A DNA stretch of 64,000 bases from Neorhizobium populisoli (lineage in GTDB: Bacteria; Pseudomonadota; Alphaproteobacteria; Rhizobiales; Rhizobiaceae), in contig NZ_JAHYCB010000005.1 in NCBI RefSeq assembly GCF_019430945.1, positions 434,001 to 498,000 of the forward strand, read 5' to 3'. The first letter of the stretch is position 1. Each line of letters begins with the position of its first letter. A program made the position numbers and the translations under genes. This document shows, one piece after another, positions 10,343 through 18,616 of the stretch. The notes under the pieces are model-generated. The model was not told where the DNA came from and did not search any database. It saw only the letters and a program-made list of their open reading frames with translations.

Positions 10343-10580
10343 GTTCTTCACGTCGGCCACCTTCGCGTGATTGAAACAGATGAATAACAAGGAGCCTTAT
10401 ATGCATCCCTGTCATCATTAAAGTTGCATACGCGGATCATTTTCCGCATAGACAACACGCTAGGATAGCAAATCTAATAAAACCGTAATTTTTATACTGA
10501 CAACTCATCCACAATTATTGCCGAGAAATTCCGCATTCTCAGCTCTGAAGATGACAATTGATAATTTGTCAGGTTTTAAA

Positions 10581-10614
10581 GTCAGGCACCCTCAGATAAC
10601 TGAGGGCGCCTGAC
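10581..10614 (-). terminator. Terminator after the second ABC exporter gene
   Basis: A near-perfect 15-bp stem, GTCAGGCACCCTCAG / CTGAGGGCGCCTGAC, with an ATAA loop, starts 3 bases beyond the ABC gene stop. On the reverse strand it is followed by TTTAAAA. It separates the ABC gene from the chemotaxis receptor gene downstream. Confidence 0.7.
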
Positions 10615-10616
10615 AA

Positions 10617-12470
10617 CTATTCTGCCGCTTCATCTTCCAATGCATCATGTCCGATGAATCCGCCGGACTGGCGGGTCCACAGGTCGGCATAGATGCCATG
10701 CGAGGCGACAAGTTCGCGATGCGTGCCCGCTTCGATGATCCGGCCGCGATCGAGCACGATCAGTCGATCCATCTCCGTCAGCGTCGAAAGCCGGTGGGCG
10801 ATGGCGATTACCGTCTTGCCCTGCATCAGGGCAAACAGGTTCTCCTGGATTGCCGCCTCGACTTCTGAATCGAGCGCCGAGGTCGCTTCGTCCAGCACCA
10901 GGATCGGCGCGTCTTTCAGGAAGACACGGGCGATCGCGATGCGCTGGCGCTGGCCGCCGGAAAGCTTGACGCCGCGCTCGCCGACATGCGCATCGAGACC
11001 TGTGCGCCCCTGCATGTCGGCAAGACCGTCGATGAAGTCCCAGGCATTCGCACGCTTGGCCGCCTCGATGATATCCGCGTCGCTCGCATCCGGCTTGCCG
11101 TAGGCGATGTTGTCGCGGATCGAGCGGTGCAACAGCGACGTATCCTGCGTCACGACACCCACTAGCGAACGCAGGCTATCCTGCGTCACGCCGGCAATGT
11201 CCTGACCGTCGATGGTGATGCGGCCGCCTTCCAGATCGTAGAATCGGAGGAGCAGGTTCATCAAGGTTGTCTTGCCTGCGCCCGAGCGTCCGACGAGACC
11301 GATCTTCTGGCCCGCGGGAATGTCCAGCGTCAGGCCTTCGATGATGCCCTTGCCCTTGCCATAATGGAAGCCGACATTGTCGTAGACGATGTGGCCCTTG
11401 CTTGCGACGAGCTTGCCCGCGCTCGGCCGATCGACAACGTCATGCGCCTTGGTCATCATCGACATGCCGTCATAGACGGTACCGATGTTTTCGAAGAGCG
11501 CCGAGACTTCCCACATCACCCATTGCGACATACCGTTGATGCGCATCGCAAGGCCGATGGCGATGGCAATCGCACCGATCGAGATGGCGCTGTCCAGCCA
11601 GAACCAGATCGACAGGCCGCCGACGACGAAGAGCGCCGAACAGTTGTAGAAATAGACGAGCACCTGGAAGCCGGTCACCTTGCGCATCTGCGCATGCACC
11701 GTCTTCAGGAAGATGTTCATCGCATCCTTGGCATAGGCCTCTTCGCGCCCGGCATGCGAGAACAGCTTGACCGTGGCGATATTGGTGTAGCTGTCAACCA
11801 CGCGACCGGTCATCATCGAGCGCGCATCCGCCTGCTCGGCAGAGATCTTGCGAAGCCGCGGCACGTAATAGCCGACCGTCACCGAATAGACGGCAACCCA
11901 AACGACGAGCGGGACGGCAAGCCGCCAGTCCGCCGCCGCGACCACCGCGATCATCGAGATGAAATAGGTGAAGACGTAGACGAACACGTCGAGCACCTTC
12001 ATCACCGTCTCGCGCACGGCAAGCGAGGTCTGCATCACCTTGGTCGAGACGCGGCCGGCAAACTCGTTGGCGAAGAACGTCATCGAGTGGCGCAGCAGGA
12101 ACCGATGCATCTGCCAGCGGGCGATCATCGGGAAATTGCCCATCAGGATCTGGTGCATGATGAGCGAGTTCAGGCCCGCAATCAGCGGCAGCGCGACAAG
12201 CACGACCAGCGACATGAAGACGAGCTTCATGCCCTCCCTCTCAAGGAAGGTCGTGCGGTCGGCATGCGACAGCCAGTCGACGATGTCGCCGAGGAACTGG
12301 AAGAGCATGACTTCGCCGATGGCGATCAGCATCGTGCAGGTCGACATGATGACGACCCACGGCCAGACGGGCTTGGTATAGTGCCATAGAAAGGCCAGAA
12401 GCCCCTTCGGCGGCAACGCGGGCGCCTCGTCCGGATAGGGATTGACGCGATTTTCGAACCACGAAAACAT
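10617..12470 (-). CDS. ABC exporter, fused permease-ATPase (paralogue)
   Basis: A 617-residue half-transporter of the same type as 6379-8241. It has an exporter TM domain of about 320 residues, then Walker A GRSGAGKTT, LSGGQRQRIAIARVF, ILVLDEATSALD and AHRLST. The start was set at ATG 12470 (MFSWFENRVNPYPDE), with GGAG about 9 bases upstream; a 16-residue upstream extension is possible but adds nothing recognisable. Its long 5' region (12471-12866) contains a short ORF with a perfect Shine-Dalgarno on the same strand. Confidence 0.92.
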   Translation of the reverse strand: MFSWFENRVNPYPDEAPALPPKGLLAFLWHYTKPVWPWVVIMSTCTMLIAIGEVMLFQFLGDIVDWLSHADRTTFLEREGMKLVFMSLVVLVALPLIAGLNSLIMHQILMGNFPMIARWQMHRFLLRHSMTFFANEFAGRVSTKVMQTSLAVRETVMKVLDVFVYVFTYFISMIAVVAAADWRLAVPLVVWVAVYSVTVGYYVPRLRKISAEQADARSMMTGRVVDSYTNIATVKLFSHAGREEAYAKDAMNIFLKTVHAQMRKVTGFQVLVYFYNCSALFVVGGLSIWFWLDSAISIGAIAIAIGLAMRINGMSQWVMWEVSALFENIGTVYDGMSMMTKAHDVVDRPSAGKLVASKGHIVYDNVGFHYGKGKGIIEGLTLDIPAGQKIGLVGRSGAGKTTLMNLLLRFYDLEGGRITIDGQDIAGVTQDSLRSLVGVVTQDTSLLHRSIRDNIAYGKPDASDADIIEAAKRANAWDFIDGLADMQGRTGLDAHVGERGVKLSGGQRQRIAIARVFLKDAPILVLDEATSALDSEVEAAIQENLFALMQGKTVIAIAHRLSTLTEMDRLIVLDRGRIIEAGTHRELVASHGIYADLWTRQSGGFIGHDALEDEAAE

Positions 12471-12619
12471 GGTAATGAGCTCCGTAAATCGGGCGACCGC
12501 CGAACCCGCTGCGCGCATTGGGTGCCACGGTCGGACGGCAAGTATTCAGTAGAACGCGGCCGCATGCCGGCCACACAACGGGTCAGATATGGGAAGTCTT
12601 GCGTGAAACCGCGAAACGC

Positions 12620-12676
12620 CTAGGCCAGCAGAATGGTCATTCGGCTGGGGAGGCGCGGGAGCACGGTCATATCCAT
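12620..12676 (-). CDS. Candidate 18-codon small ORF upstream of ABC exporter
   Basis: Reverse-strand ATG at 12676 is preceded by AAGGAGG with a 5-base spacer, the strongest ribosome-binding site in the neighbourhood. It opens MDMTVLPRLPSRMTILLA and stops at TAG 12620. It lies 150 bases upstream of the ABC exporter start on the same strand, in a 396-base gap otherwise without genes. It could be a leader peptide or an independent microprotein. No regulatory codon run is obvious. Function unknown. Confidence 0.4.
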   Translation of the reverse strand: MDMTVLPRLPSRMTILLA

Positions 12677-12866
12677 GTAGGCCTCCTTGGGCTGGCGTTG
12701 GTAAGTGCCGACCTTCTAGCCTTTCGGACGAAAATTGAAAAGGCCAAATCGGCTGATACGTCCATTCACGACATTGATGTCGCCGAAAATGTTGCCGCCG
12801 CGTCACAGCTTGCGCGTGTCCGAAAAGGCCTTGAGGCGCGGCATGCATTTCCCGTAATGACAAGAC

Positions 12867-13355
12867 ATGAGCGATCTCCCCACTTCCCTGCCCGCCGGCC
12901 TGCGCATTGCCCTTTATCAACCCGATATTCCGGGCAATACCGGCACGATCCTCAGGCTCGCAGCCTGCCTCGGCCTTGGCGTGGACATTATCGAGCCAGC
13001 CGGTTTCGATATTTCCGATCGCAATCTCAAACGCTCCGGCATGGATTACCTTTCCGCGGTAACGCTCGTCCGGCACGTCAACTGGCAACGTTTCGACGAC
13101 TGGCGCCGCAGCGAGAGCCGGCGTCTCGTACTGGCTTCCACCAAGGCGGCCCACCCCTATGCGGATTTCGAGTTTCGGCGGGATGACATTCTGCTTTTCG
13201 GCCGGGAGAGCGCTGGTGTGCCAGACAATGTCCACGAAATGGCAGATGCGCGTATCCTGATCCCGATGGTCGCCGGCCAGCGCTCCATCAACGTCGCCAT
13301 GTCTGCAGCGATGATCGCCGGCGAGGCTCTGCGTCAGACCGGATTTTCGGAATGA
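12867..13355 (+). CDS. trmL: tRNA (cytidine(34)-2'-O)-methyltransferase
   Basis: A 162-residue SPOUT methyltransferase that methylates the wobble ribose of tRNA-Leu. Motif 1 is QPDIPGNTGTILRLAACLG (residues ~13-31), motif 2 ILLFGRESAGVP and motif 3 LIPMVAGQRSINVAMSAA, which form the trefoil knot that binds S-adenosylmethionine. Length is standard for TrmL/YibK, without the extra domains of TrmH-type enzymes. No good Shine-Dalgarno precedes the ATG. Confidence 0.93.
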   Translation: MSDLPTSLPAGLRIALYQPDIPGNTGTILRLAACLGLGVDIIEPAGFDISDRNLKRSGMDYLSAVTLVRHVNWQRFDDWRRSESRRLVLASTKAAHPYADFEFRRDDILLFGRESAGVPDNVHEMADARILIPMVAGQRSINVAMSAAMIAGEALRQTGFSE

Positions 13356-13370
13356 TCTCTGCAACTTGAC

Positions 13371-13390
13371 GTGATGCTTTCGAGCATCAC
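13371..13390 (+). terminator. Hairpin with UUCG loop after trmL
   Basis: GTGATGCT, loop TTCG, AGCATCAC, 15 bases after the trmL stop. There is no T-run on the forward strand (AAAAAG follows), so it may act as an RNA-stabilising 3' stem rather than an intrinsic terminator. Confidence 0.4.
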
Positions 13391-13475
13391 AAAAAGTGAC
13401 CGTCCGTTCCATTACCCGATCCGGCATTGCAACGGATCCTATACGAATATTGTCATAAACTGTCGCGATCGGCAC

Positions 13476-13504
13476 TTTGCACGCCTGTGCAATTGAGCTA
13501 TATT
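13476..13504 (+). promoter_or_regulatory. Putative promoter of the Na/Pi cotransporter gene
   Basis: TTTGCA (13476-13481), a 17-base spacer and TATATT (13499-13504) lie 57 bases before the start codon. Just upstream, TGTCATAAAC-TGTCGCG (13451-13467) resembles a PHO box, but its repeats are 10 rather than 11 bases apart, so PhoB control is only a suggestion. Confidence 0.4.
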
Positions 13505-13560
13505 CATTAGCCGGCAACTGAAAATCGCTGCCCGTTCTGTGCCGAATGAGGAGCGCGCGC

Positions 13561-15213
13561 ATGCAATCCACGATCGTCATTATCAACCTGCTCGGTGCCG
13601 TCGCCCTGCTGCTATTTGGCCTCGCCCAGGTGAAAGACGGGGTCACTCGCGCCTTCGGGGTCCGCCTCAAAAGCGGCCTCGCCACCGGCACCAAGAGCGG
13701 TTTGAGATCGTTCTTTTCCGGCCTGTTTGCCACCATCGCGCTCCAGAGTTCGACTGCCACCGCGCTGACCGTCGCCTCCTTTGCCGAACGAGACCTGATC
13801 CGCCCGCGCATGGCGCAGATCGTGCTGCTCGGCGCCAATGTCGGCACGGCCGTCACCGCCTGGCTGGTCGCAACAGGTATCGAATGGCTCTCACCGCTGA
13901 TCATCCTCGCCGGCCTTGTGCTTTTGCGCGGCCGCTCCTCGGCCCGCCAGGGCGCCGGCACCGCGCTGATCGGCGTCGGCTTGATGCTGCTTTCACTGCA
14001 TCTTCTGAGCCTCGCCACGGAACCGATGCGCCAGTCGCCGGCGCTTGCCGCCTTTATCGGCCTTCTCGACAATGCCTGGCCGGTCGCGCTGCTCCTTTCT
14101 GCCGTGCTCGCCTTCGTTTCGTCGTCCAGCCTTGCTGTCGTCGTGCTGATCCTGTCGCTGGCCTCCACCGGCATCGTGTCCACGGGTCTCGTCATCGTGC
14201 TGATCCTCGGCGCCAATCTCGGCGGCGCCATTCCGCCGGTCGTCGCAACCATGTCCGGTCCGGCCGCCGCCCGGCGCATCACGCTCGGTAACCTGATCGT
14301 CCGCGGCATCGGCTGCTTCATTGCCCTGCCCTTTGCTGGCTTTGGCGCCGACCTGTTGCAATCCCTGCCGCTGCAGGCCGGAAAACTGCCGGTCGATGCG
14401 CATCTTGCCTTCAATATCCTGCTGGCGCTCGCCGCCTGGCCATTCTCCGGCCTGCTCTCACGACTGACGGCCCGCCTCGTCGCCGCCGATGCCCAGGCCG
14501 AAACCGGACCGCGCTTCCTCGACGAACAGGCGCTCGGCAACCCCGTTATGGCGCTCGCCAATGCGACGCGCGAGGTGCTGGGCGTCGGCGACGCCATCGA
14601 GCGGATGCTGATCCGCGCCGAAAACGCCCTCAAGAACAACGACCTTTCGCCATTGTCGGAGATCAACACGCTGGAAAAGCGCGTCGACCGCCTGCAGCAG
14701 GAGGTCAAAATCTATCTGTCGAAGCTCGGCCGCGAGGGCCTTGATAGCGAAAACGCGCGCCGCTCGATCATCATCATCGACTATGCCATCAACCTCGAAC
14801 ATATCGGCGACATCATCGAAAAGGGCATTTGCGACCAGGTTCGCAAGAAGATCACGAACGGCCTCAAATTCTCTGATGACGGGTATGAAGAACTGAAAAC
14901 GCTGTTCAGCCTCACGATCGATAATCTGCGTTCCGCCCAGACCATTTTCCAGACCGGTGACTTCAACCTCGCCCGCAGGCTGATGGAGATCAAGGTCGAT
15001 GTGCGCCGGCTGGAAAAGCGCTCCTCGGAGCGCCATCTGGAGCGCCTGCGCGACGGCAAGATGGAGAGCCTGCAGACGAGTTCCCTGCATCTCGACATGC
15101 TGCGTGACCTGAAGCGGATCAACGCCCATATCGTCTCGGTCGCCCATCCGATCCTCGACGACAGCGGCGTGCTGGTGGAAAGCCGCCTGCGCCACGCCGA
15201 GCCGCGGTCTTAA
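13561..15213 (+). CDS. Na/Pi cotransporter family protein with PhoU-like tail
   Basis: A 550-residue inner-membrane protein. The first ~310 residues hold two Na/Pi-cotransporter repeats with the characteristic [15 protein letters not shown] and [17 protein letters not shown] motifs plus GANVGTA / [13 protein letters not shown]. The C-terminal ~200 residues are helical and PhoU-like ([34 protein letters not shown]). It likely imports phosphate with sodium. The start ATG 13561 was preferred over the in-frame 13546 because GAGGAG lies 7 bases upstream. No other phosphate gene is adjacent. Confidence 0.88.
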   Translation: MQSTIVIINLLGAVALLLFGLAQVKDGVTRAFGVRLKSGLATGTKSGLRSFFSGLFATIALQSSTATALTVASFAERDLIRPRMAQIVLLGANVGTAVTAWLVATGIEWLSPLIILAGLVLLRGRSSARQGAGTALIGVGLMLLSLHLLSLATEPMRQSPALAAFIGLLDNAWPVALLLSAVLAFVSSSSLAVVVLILSLASTGIVSTGLVIVLILGANLGGAIPPVVATMSGPAAARRITLGNLIVRGIGCFIALPFAGFGADLLQSLPLQAGKLPVDAHLAFNILLALAAWPFSGLLSRLTARLVAADAQAETGPRFLDEQALGNPVMALANATREVLGVGDAIERMLIRAENALKNNDLSPLSEINTLEKRVDRLQQEVKIYLSKLGREGLDSENARRSIIIIDYAINLEHIGDIIEKGICDQVRKKITNGLKFSDDGYEELKTLFSLTIDNLRSAQTIFQTGDFNLARRLMEIKVDVRRLEKRSSERHLERLRDGKMESLQTSSLHLDMLRDLKRINAHIVSVAHPILDDSGVLVESRLRHAEPRS

Positions 15214-15311
15214 GCGACGCTCCGCCACCCGGCGATCGCCACTTCTGCGGGCCGTATCTTCCTTCATGCCTGAACTCCCGATTTCTCTTTGAGGGAGCAT
15301 CTGCTATAAAA

Positions 15312-15329
15312 CCTCAAGCAATATTGAGG
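15312..15329. promoter_or_regulatory. SoxR operator (SoxR-box)
   Basis: CCTCAAGCAATATTGAGG is an 18-bp dyad with the same 6-bp arms (CCTCAA/TTGAGG) and 6-base centre as the E. coli soxS operator. It lies 12 bases before the soxR start codon. On the reverse strand it is embedded in TTGACC-19 bp-TATAGC, the over-long spacer typical of MerR-family activated promoters. A forward -10-like TATAAA lies immediately left at 15305. SoxR autoregulation is the likely role. Confidence 0.75.
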
Positions 15330-15341
15330 TCAACAGCCACC

Positions 15342-15815
15342 ATGAAGAAAAGCGAATTTGGACGGATCGCCCATGAATTGACGGTTGGCGAAGTCGCCGA
15401 ACGCAGCGGCGTCGCCGTCTCGACGCTGCATTTCTATGAGACCAAAGGCCTAATCCGCAGCTGGCGCAACAGCGGCAACCAGAGGCGCTACCCTCGCTCG
15501 ATCCTGCGCCGCGTTGCCGTCATCAAGGTGGCTCAGAAGACCGGCATTCCGCTCGCCGATATCGCCGAGGCACTCTCCGTCCTGCCGCATGACAGACCGC
15601 TGACCGCAACCGACTGGGAACGCCTCTCCGCCAGCTGGAAACGCCAGCTTGACGAGCGCATAGCCAGCCTTTCGGCGCTTCGCGACCACCTGACAGGCTG
15701 CATCGGCTGCGGCTGTCTTTCGATGCGGGACTGTCCGCTCCGCAACCCCGGCGACGAGATGGGCGAAAAAGGCACCGGGCCGCTGCTGCTGGAAACGGAT
15801 TTCGATGAGAAATAG
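15342..15815 (+). CDS. soxR: Redox-sensitive MerR-type regulator SoxR
   Basis: A 157-residue MerR-family activator. The N-terminal winged HTH ([19 protein letters not shown]) is followed by a dimerisation helix. The [2Fe-2S] cluster site [12 protein letters not shown] supplies Cys120, 123, 125 and 131, which is diagnostic of SoxR. It senses redox-cycling compounds by cluster oxidation. ATG 15342 was chosen because an upstream in-frame start at 15324 would lie inside the operator. No soxS is present, as expected outside enterics, where targets are usually efflux pumps or oxidoreductases. Confidence 0.95.
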   Translation: MKKSEFGRIAHELTVGEVAERSGVAVSTLHFYETKGLIRSWRNSGNQRRYPRSILRRVAVIKVAQKTGIPLADIAEALSVLPHDRPLTATDWERLSASWKRQLDERIASLSALRDHLTGCIGCGCLSMRDCPLRNPGDEMGEKGTGPLLLETDFDEK

Positions 15816-15940
15816 TCGGTCGGACGAGCCCCGCGCCAACGCCTTGCAGTAGCTTTGCGCACCACTTTGGAATAGACCTAGCACCGGCAGGCAAACATAC
15901 TTCGACCCGCTCCCTTCTTTTCTTCATCGCAGGAAAACCC

Positions 15941-16381
15941 ATGTCTCCCAGGATCCAGAACCTGTTTTACGCCCTGCCCTTGGCCGCGCTCGCCTTAACC
16001 GCCTCTCCGGCAGCAGCCCAAGAAGAATCCGATCACTACGCAGCCGTCAGCAACACGGCGATGAGCATTACCGGCGACATCTGGCTGGACGACGCCGGTA
16101 TCACCTTCGAAAACGACGAGTACTTGGAGTTTTCGGACCTCGTGGCCGACAAGTTCCGCGTCGATGGCAGGATGGTCCCGGGCTCGGTCTACCGTATTGC
16201 CGAACCCGCCGATCCGGTGCTCCTGAACGGCAATAAGCTCTGCGGCTCCGGCAAGGTCACCTATCTGGCGAACTGGGCCTCATCGAAGGGCATGTCGGCG
16301 ATTGCGGTCTTTACCGGCAAAGCGGCGCCGAAGAGCAGCGCCGAGATGTGCGCGTCCTACACCTATGAGGATCCGCAGTGA
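15941..16381 (+). CDS. Exported protein of unknown function
   Basis: A 146-residue protein with a clear Sec signal peptide (LFYALPLAALALTASPAAAQ; cleavage after AAA near residue 26). The mature part is acidic, with two Cys (in NKLCGSG and AEMCASY) that could form a disulfide. No family motif was recognised. It begins 125 bases after soxR with no evident link to it. A periplasmic location is inferred. Confidence 0.75.
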   Translation: MSPRIQNLFYALPLAALALTASPAAAQEESDHYAAVSNTAMSITGDIWLDDAGITFENDEYLEFSDLVADKFRVDGRMVPGSVYRIAEPADPVLLNGNKLCGSGKVTYLANWASSKGMSAIAVFTGKAAPKSSAEMCASYTYEDPQ

Positions 16382-16490
16382 TGAAGGCTGCCGGCTGGTT
16401 CAACCTGCCCGGCATTCTGTTCGGGTTCGCTGTGCTACTATTATTATAAATATATCGGGCCCGTCAGTGTGCCTAAAGCGGCGGGTGAAT

Positions 16491-16748
16491 TCAATCTGCG
16501 GTCGGCAACCGCCGCATGGTGAATTCGATCCGGTCGCCTTCGAGCTGGCGCCAGCTTTCGACTTCTGTCCAATAGGCAGCCTTCGGAAATTCGTCGAACC
16601 ATTCGCGCGCCTTGTCACGCGCATCCTCCCGCGACAGAAGGTAGGTCTCGCGCACGAACATTCCCTGCCGTTCGCCAGCCTTTTCCTGCCGGTGGCGGTC
16701 GATCCTGCGCTTCAGCCCGTCAAGCGGCGGGGGTGTGAATTTCGCCAT
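16491..16748 (-). CDS. Small conserved-type protein of unknown function
   Basis: An 85-residue basic, helix-prone soluble protein (FTPPPLDGLKRRIDRHRQEK near the start, DARDKAREWFDEFPKAAYWT in the middle). The even codon use and lack of an overlapping gene support coding. Similar short proteins are found in other rhizobia to my memory; no function is known. It is divergent from hemF, with about 180 bases between the two starts. Confidence 0.65.
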   Translation of the reverse strand: MAKFTPPPLDGLKRRIDRHRQEKAGERQGMFVRETYLLSREDARDKAREWFDEFPKAAYWTEVESWRQLEGDRIEFTMRRLPTAD

Positions 16749-16927
16749 GAAAGCCTCTCATCCGCACCTTTACGAGAATGGAAGGTAATGCGTGGCCGCA
16801 CGTTTTGCGAGTCTGATTTTCCACTGAAGACAAGCAATGGAATGGCTCGCGAAAGCCATGAGTGGTAGTGGCATTTTCGGAGAAATACGAATCGCGCCAA
16901 GTAGATACGGCGAGAGGGAAAGACGAT

Positions 16928-17839
16928 ATGGAACGGCCGCAACTGCCCAAAGGGCTGCCCGCAGACATCGAAGACAAGAAAGCCGCCGCGAGAGCGTGGT
17001 TCGAGAGCCTTCGTGATACGATCTGCGCCTCCTTTGAGGCGCTCGAGGACGAGCTCGTCGGACCGCTTTCCGACCAGGAGCCCGGCCGCTTCGTCAAGAA
17101 GGACTGGCTGCGTGATGGCGGCGCCGGTGGCGGCGGCAAGATGTCGATGATGGAAGGCCGCGTCTTCGAGAAGGTCGGCGTCCACACCTCGACCGTTCAT
17201 GGCGAATTTTCCCCGGATTTCCGCAGCCAGATCCCCGGCGCCGAAGAAGACCCGAGCTTCTGGGCCTCAGGCATCTCGCTGATCGCGCATCCGGTGAACC
17301 CCAATGTGCCGGCCGTGCACATGAACACCCGCATGGTGGTGACGTCGAGCAACTGGTTCGGCGGCGGAGCCGACCTGACGCCGGTGCTAGATCGCCGCCG
17401 CACCCAGGAAGACCCGGACAGCCAGCTGTTCCACCGCGTCATGGAAATCACCTGCAAGCGCCATGCAGTGGCCGATTACGACCGCTACAAGGCCTGGTGT
17501 GACGACTATTTTTTCCTGAAACATCGCAACGAGGCGCGCGGCGTCGGCGGTATCTTTTTCGACTGGCTGCACTCGGATGAGGAAAAGGGCGGCTGGGACG
17601 CCGACTTCGCCTACGTCCAGGACGTCGGCCGCGCCTTTGCCCTCGTCTATCCCAAAATCGTCCGCGCCAACTTCAATCTGGGCTGGACGGAAGAAGATCG
17701 CGACGAACAGCTCGTGCGCCGCGGCCGTTATGTCGAATTCAACCTGCTTTACGATCGCGGCACCATCTTCGGCCTGAAGACGGGCGGGAATGTCGAATCC
17801 ATCCTGTCATCGCTGCCTCCGGTTGTAAGGTGGCCTTAA
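16928..17839 (+). CDS. hemF: Oxygen-dependent coproporphyrinogen III oxidase
   Basis: A 303-residue cytosolic enzyme that oxidatively decarboxylates two propionates of coproporphyrinogen III in heme synthesis. The core motifs are [53 protein letters not shown] and [19 protein letters not shown] (spanning residues ~60-290). Start ATG 16928 has GAGAGGG upstream; the 22-residue in-frame extension from 16862 is unlikely. A soluble homodimer is expected. Heme supply fits the bc1 genes elsewhere in the window, though they are not in the same operon. Confidence 0.95.
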   Translation: MERPQLPKGLPADIEDKKAAARAWFESLRDTICASFEALEDELVGPLSDQEPGRFVKKDWLRDGGAGGGGKMSMMEGRVFEKVGVHTSTVHGEFSPDFRSQIPGAEEDPSFWASGISLIAHPVNPNVPAVHMNTRMVVTSSNWFGGGADLTPVLDRRRTQEDPDSQLFHRVMEITCKRHAVADYDRYKAWCDDYFFLKHRNEARGVGGIFFDWLHSDEEKGGWDADFAYVQDVGRAFALVYPKIVRANFNLGWTEEDRDEQLVRRGRYVEFNLLYDRGTIFGLKTGGNVESILSSLPPVVRWP

Positions 17840-17975
17840 ACCAGACACAGCTCGATCACGGGAACATCAACTTTCAGCTACTGAAGTAGCCCCAACATAT
17901 CGCCATTAACAAATGCGATATCAGAATCACCGATCAGGTGTTAGCTTCCTCCCGGTTGCAACGGAGGAGACTGCA

Positions 17976-18242
17976 ATGATCGCGTCCACCAGCATGCCCG
18001 CGCCGGAGGCGCCTGCCCGCCAGGACCCACCCCGCCTGCTCAACAGCCCTGAACTGATCGAACGTCTCGCGACGGAGATGCGCGCCCGCAGCGGCGGTGA
18101 ACTTCCGCATTCCTTCTGCGTCGAGCAGGTCAAGCGGCAGCTCGCCGGAAAGAGCGTCGAAACCGGCGCTGCGAATGCGCCGCAGATGCCGCTCAGGCCG
18201 GAACAGCGGTCGGTTTTCCACGCCTGGGCGTTTTCCGAATAA
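17976..18242 (+). CDS. Small protein of unknown function
   Basis: An 88-residue protein. ATG 17976 is preceded by a strong GGAGGAG with a 6-base spacer. The N-terminal ~20 residues are Pro/Ala-rich and probably disordered; the middle (LIERLATEMRARSGGELPHS) is helical. No domain was recognised. It lies between hemF and a DUF1059 gene, with 103 bases to the latter. Confidence 0.6.
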   Translation: MIASTSMPAPEAPARQDPPRLLNSPELIERLATEMRARSGGELPHSFCVEQVKRQLAGKSVETGAANAPQMPLRPEQRSVFHAWAFSE

Positions 18243-18345
18243 GACCCCGGGAACGGTCGAGGACATTTCCGAGTTATCGAACTGAGGCCGGCGGCGTGAG
18301 GAGACACTGTCGGCTTCAGCTTCAACGATAGCAGGAGGAAATATC

Positions 18346-18537
18346 ATGCGACTGTTCGAATGCGGCACGCTTGTGCCCGGATGCCAATGGCACACCCGCG
18401 CCGAAGAGGATGCGGAAGTGGTCCGCCGTGCGGTGGAGCACATGCGCACCGCGCATGGCGAAGAGACCATTCGTGAAAACATGGTCGACAACATCAAGAC
18501 CCGCGTTCGCGACGAAGGCAGCCAGCAAGCCGCGTGA
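18346..18537 (+). CDS. DUF1059 small protein
   Basis: A 63-residue protein with the DUF1059 pattern: FECGTLVPGCQWHTRAEED near the N-terminus (two Cys and one His) and VEHMRTAHGE with the HMRxxHG signature. The Cys/His arrangement suggests metal binding, but no biochemical role is established. GGAGGAA precedes the ATG at proper spacing. Confidence 0.8.
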   Translation: MRLFECGTLVPGCQWHTRAEEDAEVVRRAVEHMRTAHGEETIRENMVDNIKTRVRDEGSQQAA

Positions 18538-18569
18538 TCATGTCGGCAGGTTAGACCGCCCAGCCTCGA

Positions 18570-18593
18570 TGACGGGCCACAAACGGCCCGTCA
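18570..18593. terminator. Bidirectional hairpin between DUF1059 and CCA-adding enzyme genes
   Basis: TGACGGGCC, loop ACAAAC, GGCCCGTCA: a perfect 9-bp stem between two convergent genes. There is no long T-run on either side, so termination efficiency is uncertain. Confidence 0.5.
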
Positions 18594-18616
18594 GGACCCA
18601 AGGACGGCCTGAACAT

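Noticed and set aside
12546..14708. 720-codon reverse-strand frame
   Set aside because: It is antisense to trmL and the Na/Pi cotransporter, both of which have unmistakable family motifs, and its translation is low-complexity Ser/Arg/Ala.
14458..15300. 280-codon reverse-strand frame just downstream of the SoxR-box reverse promoter
   Set aside because: Tempting because of the promoter, but it is antisense to the PhoU-like part of the Na/Pi protein and has no recognisable domain. The promoter is kept as a finding, the protein is not.
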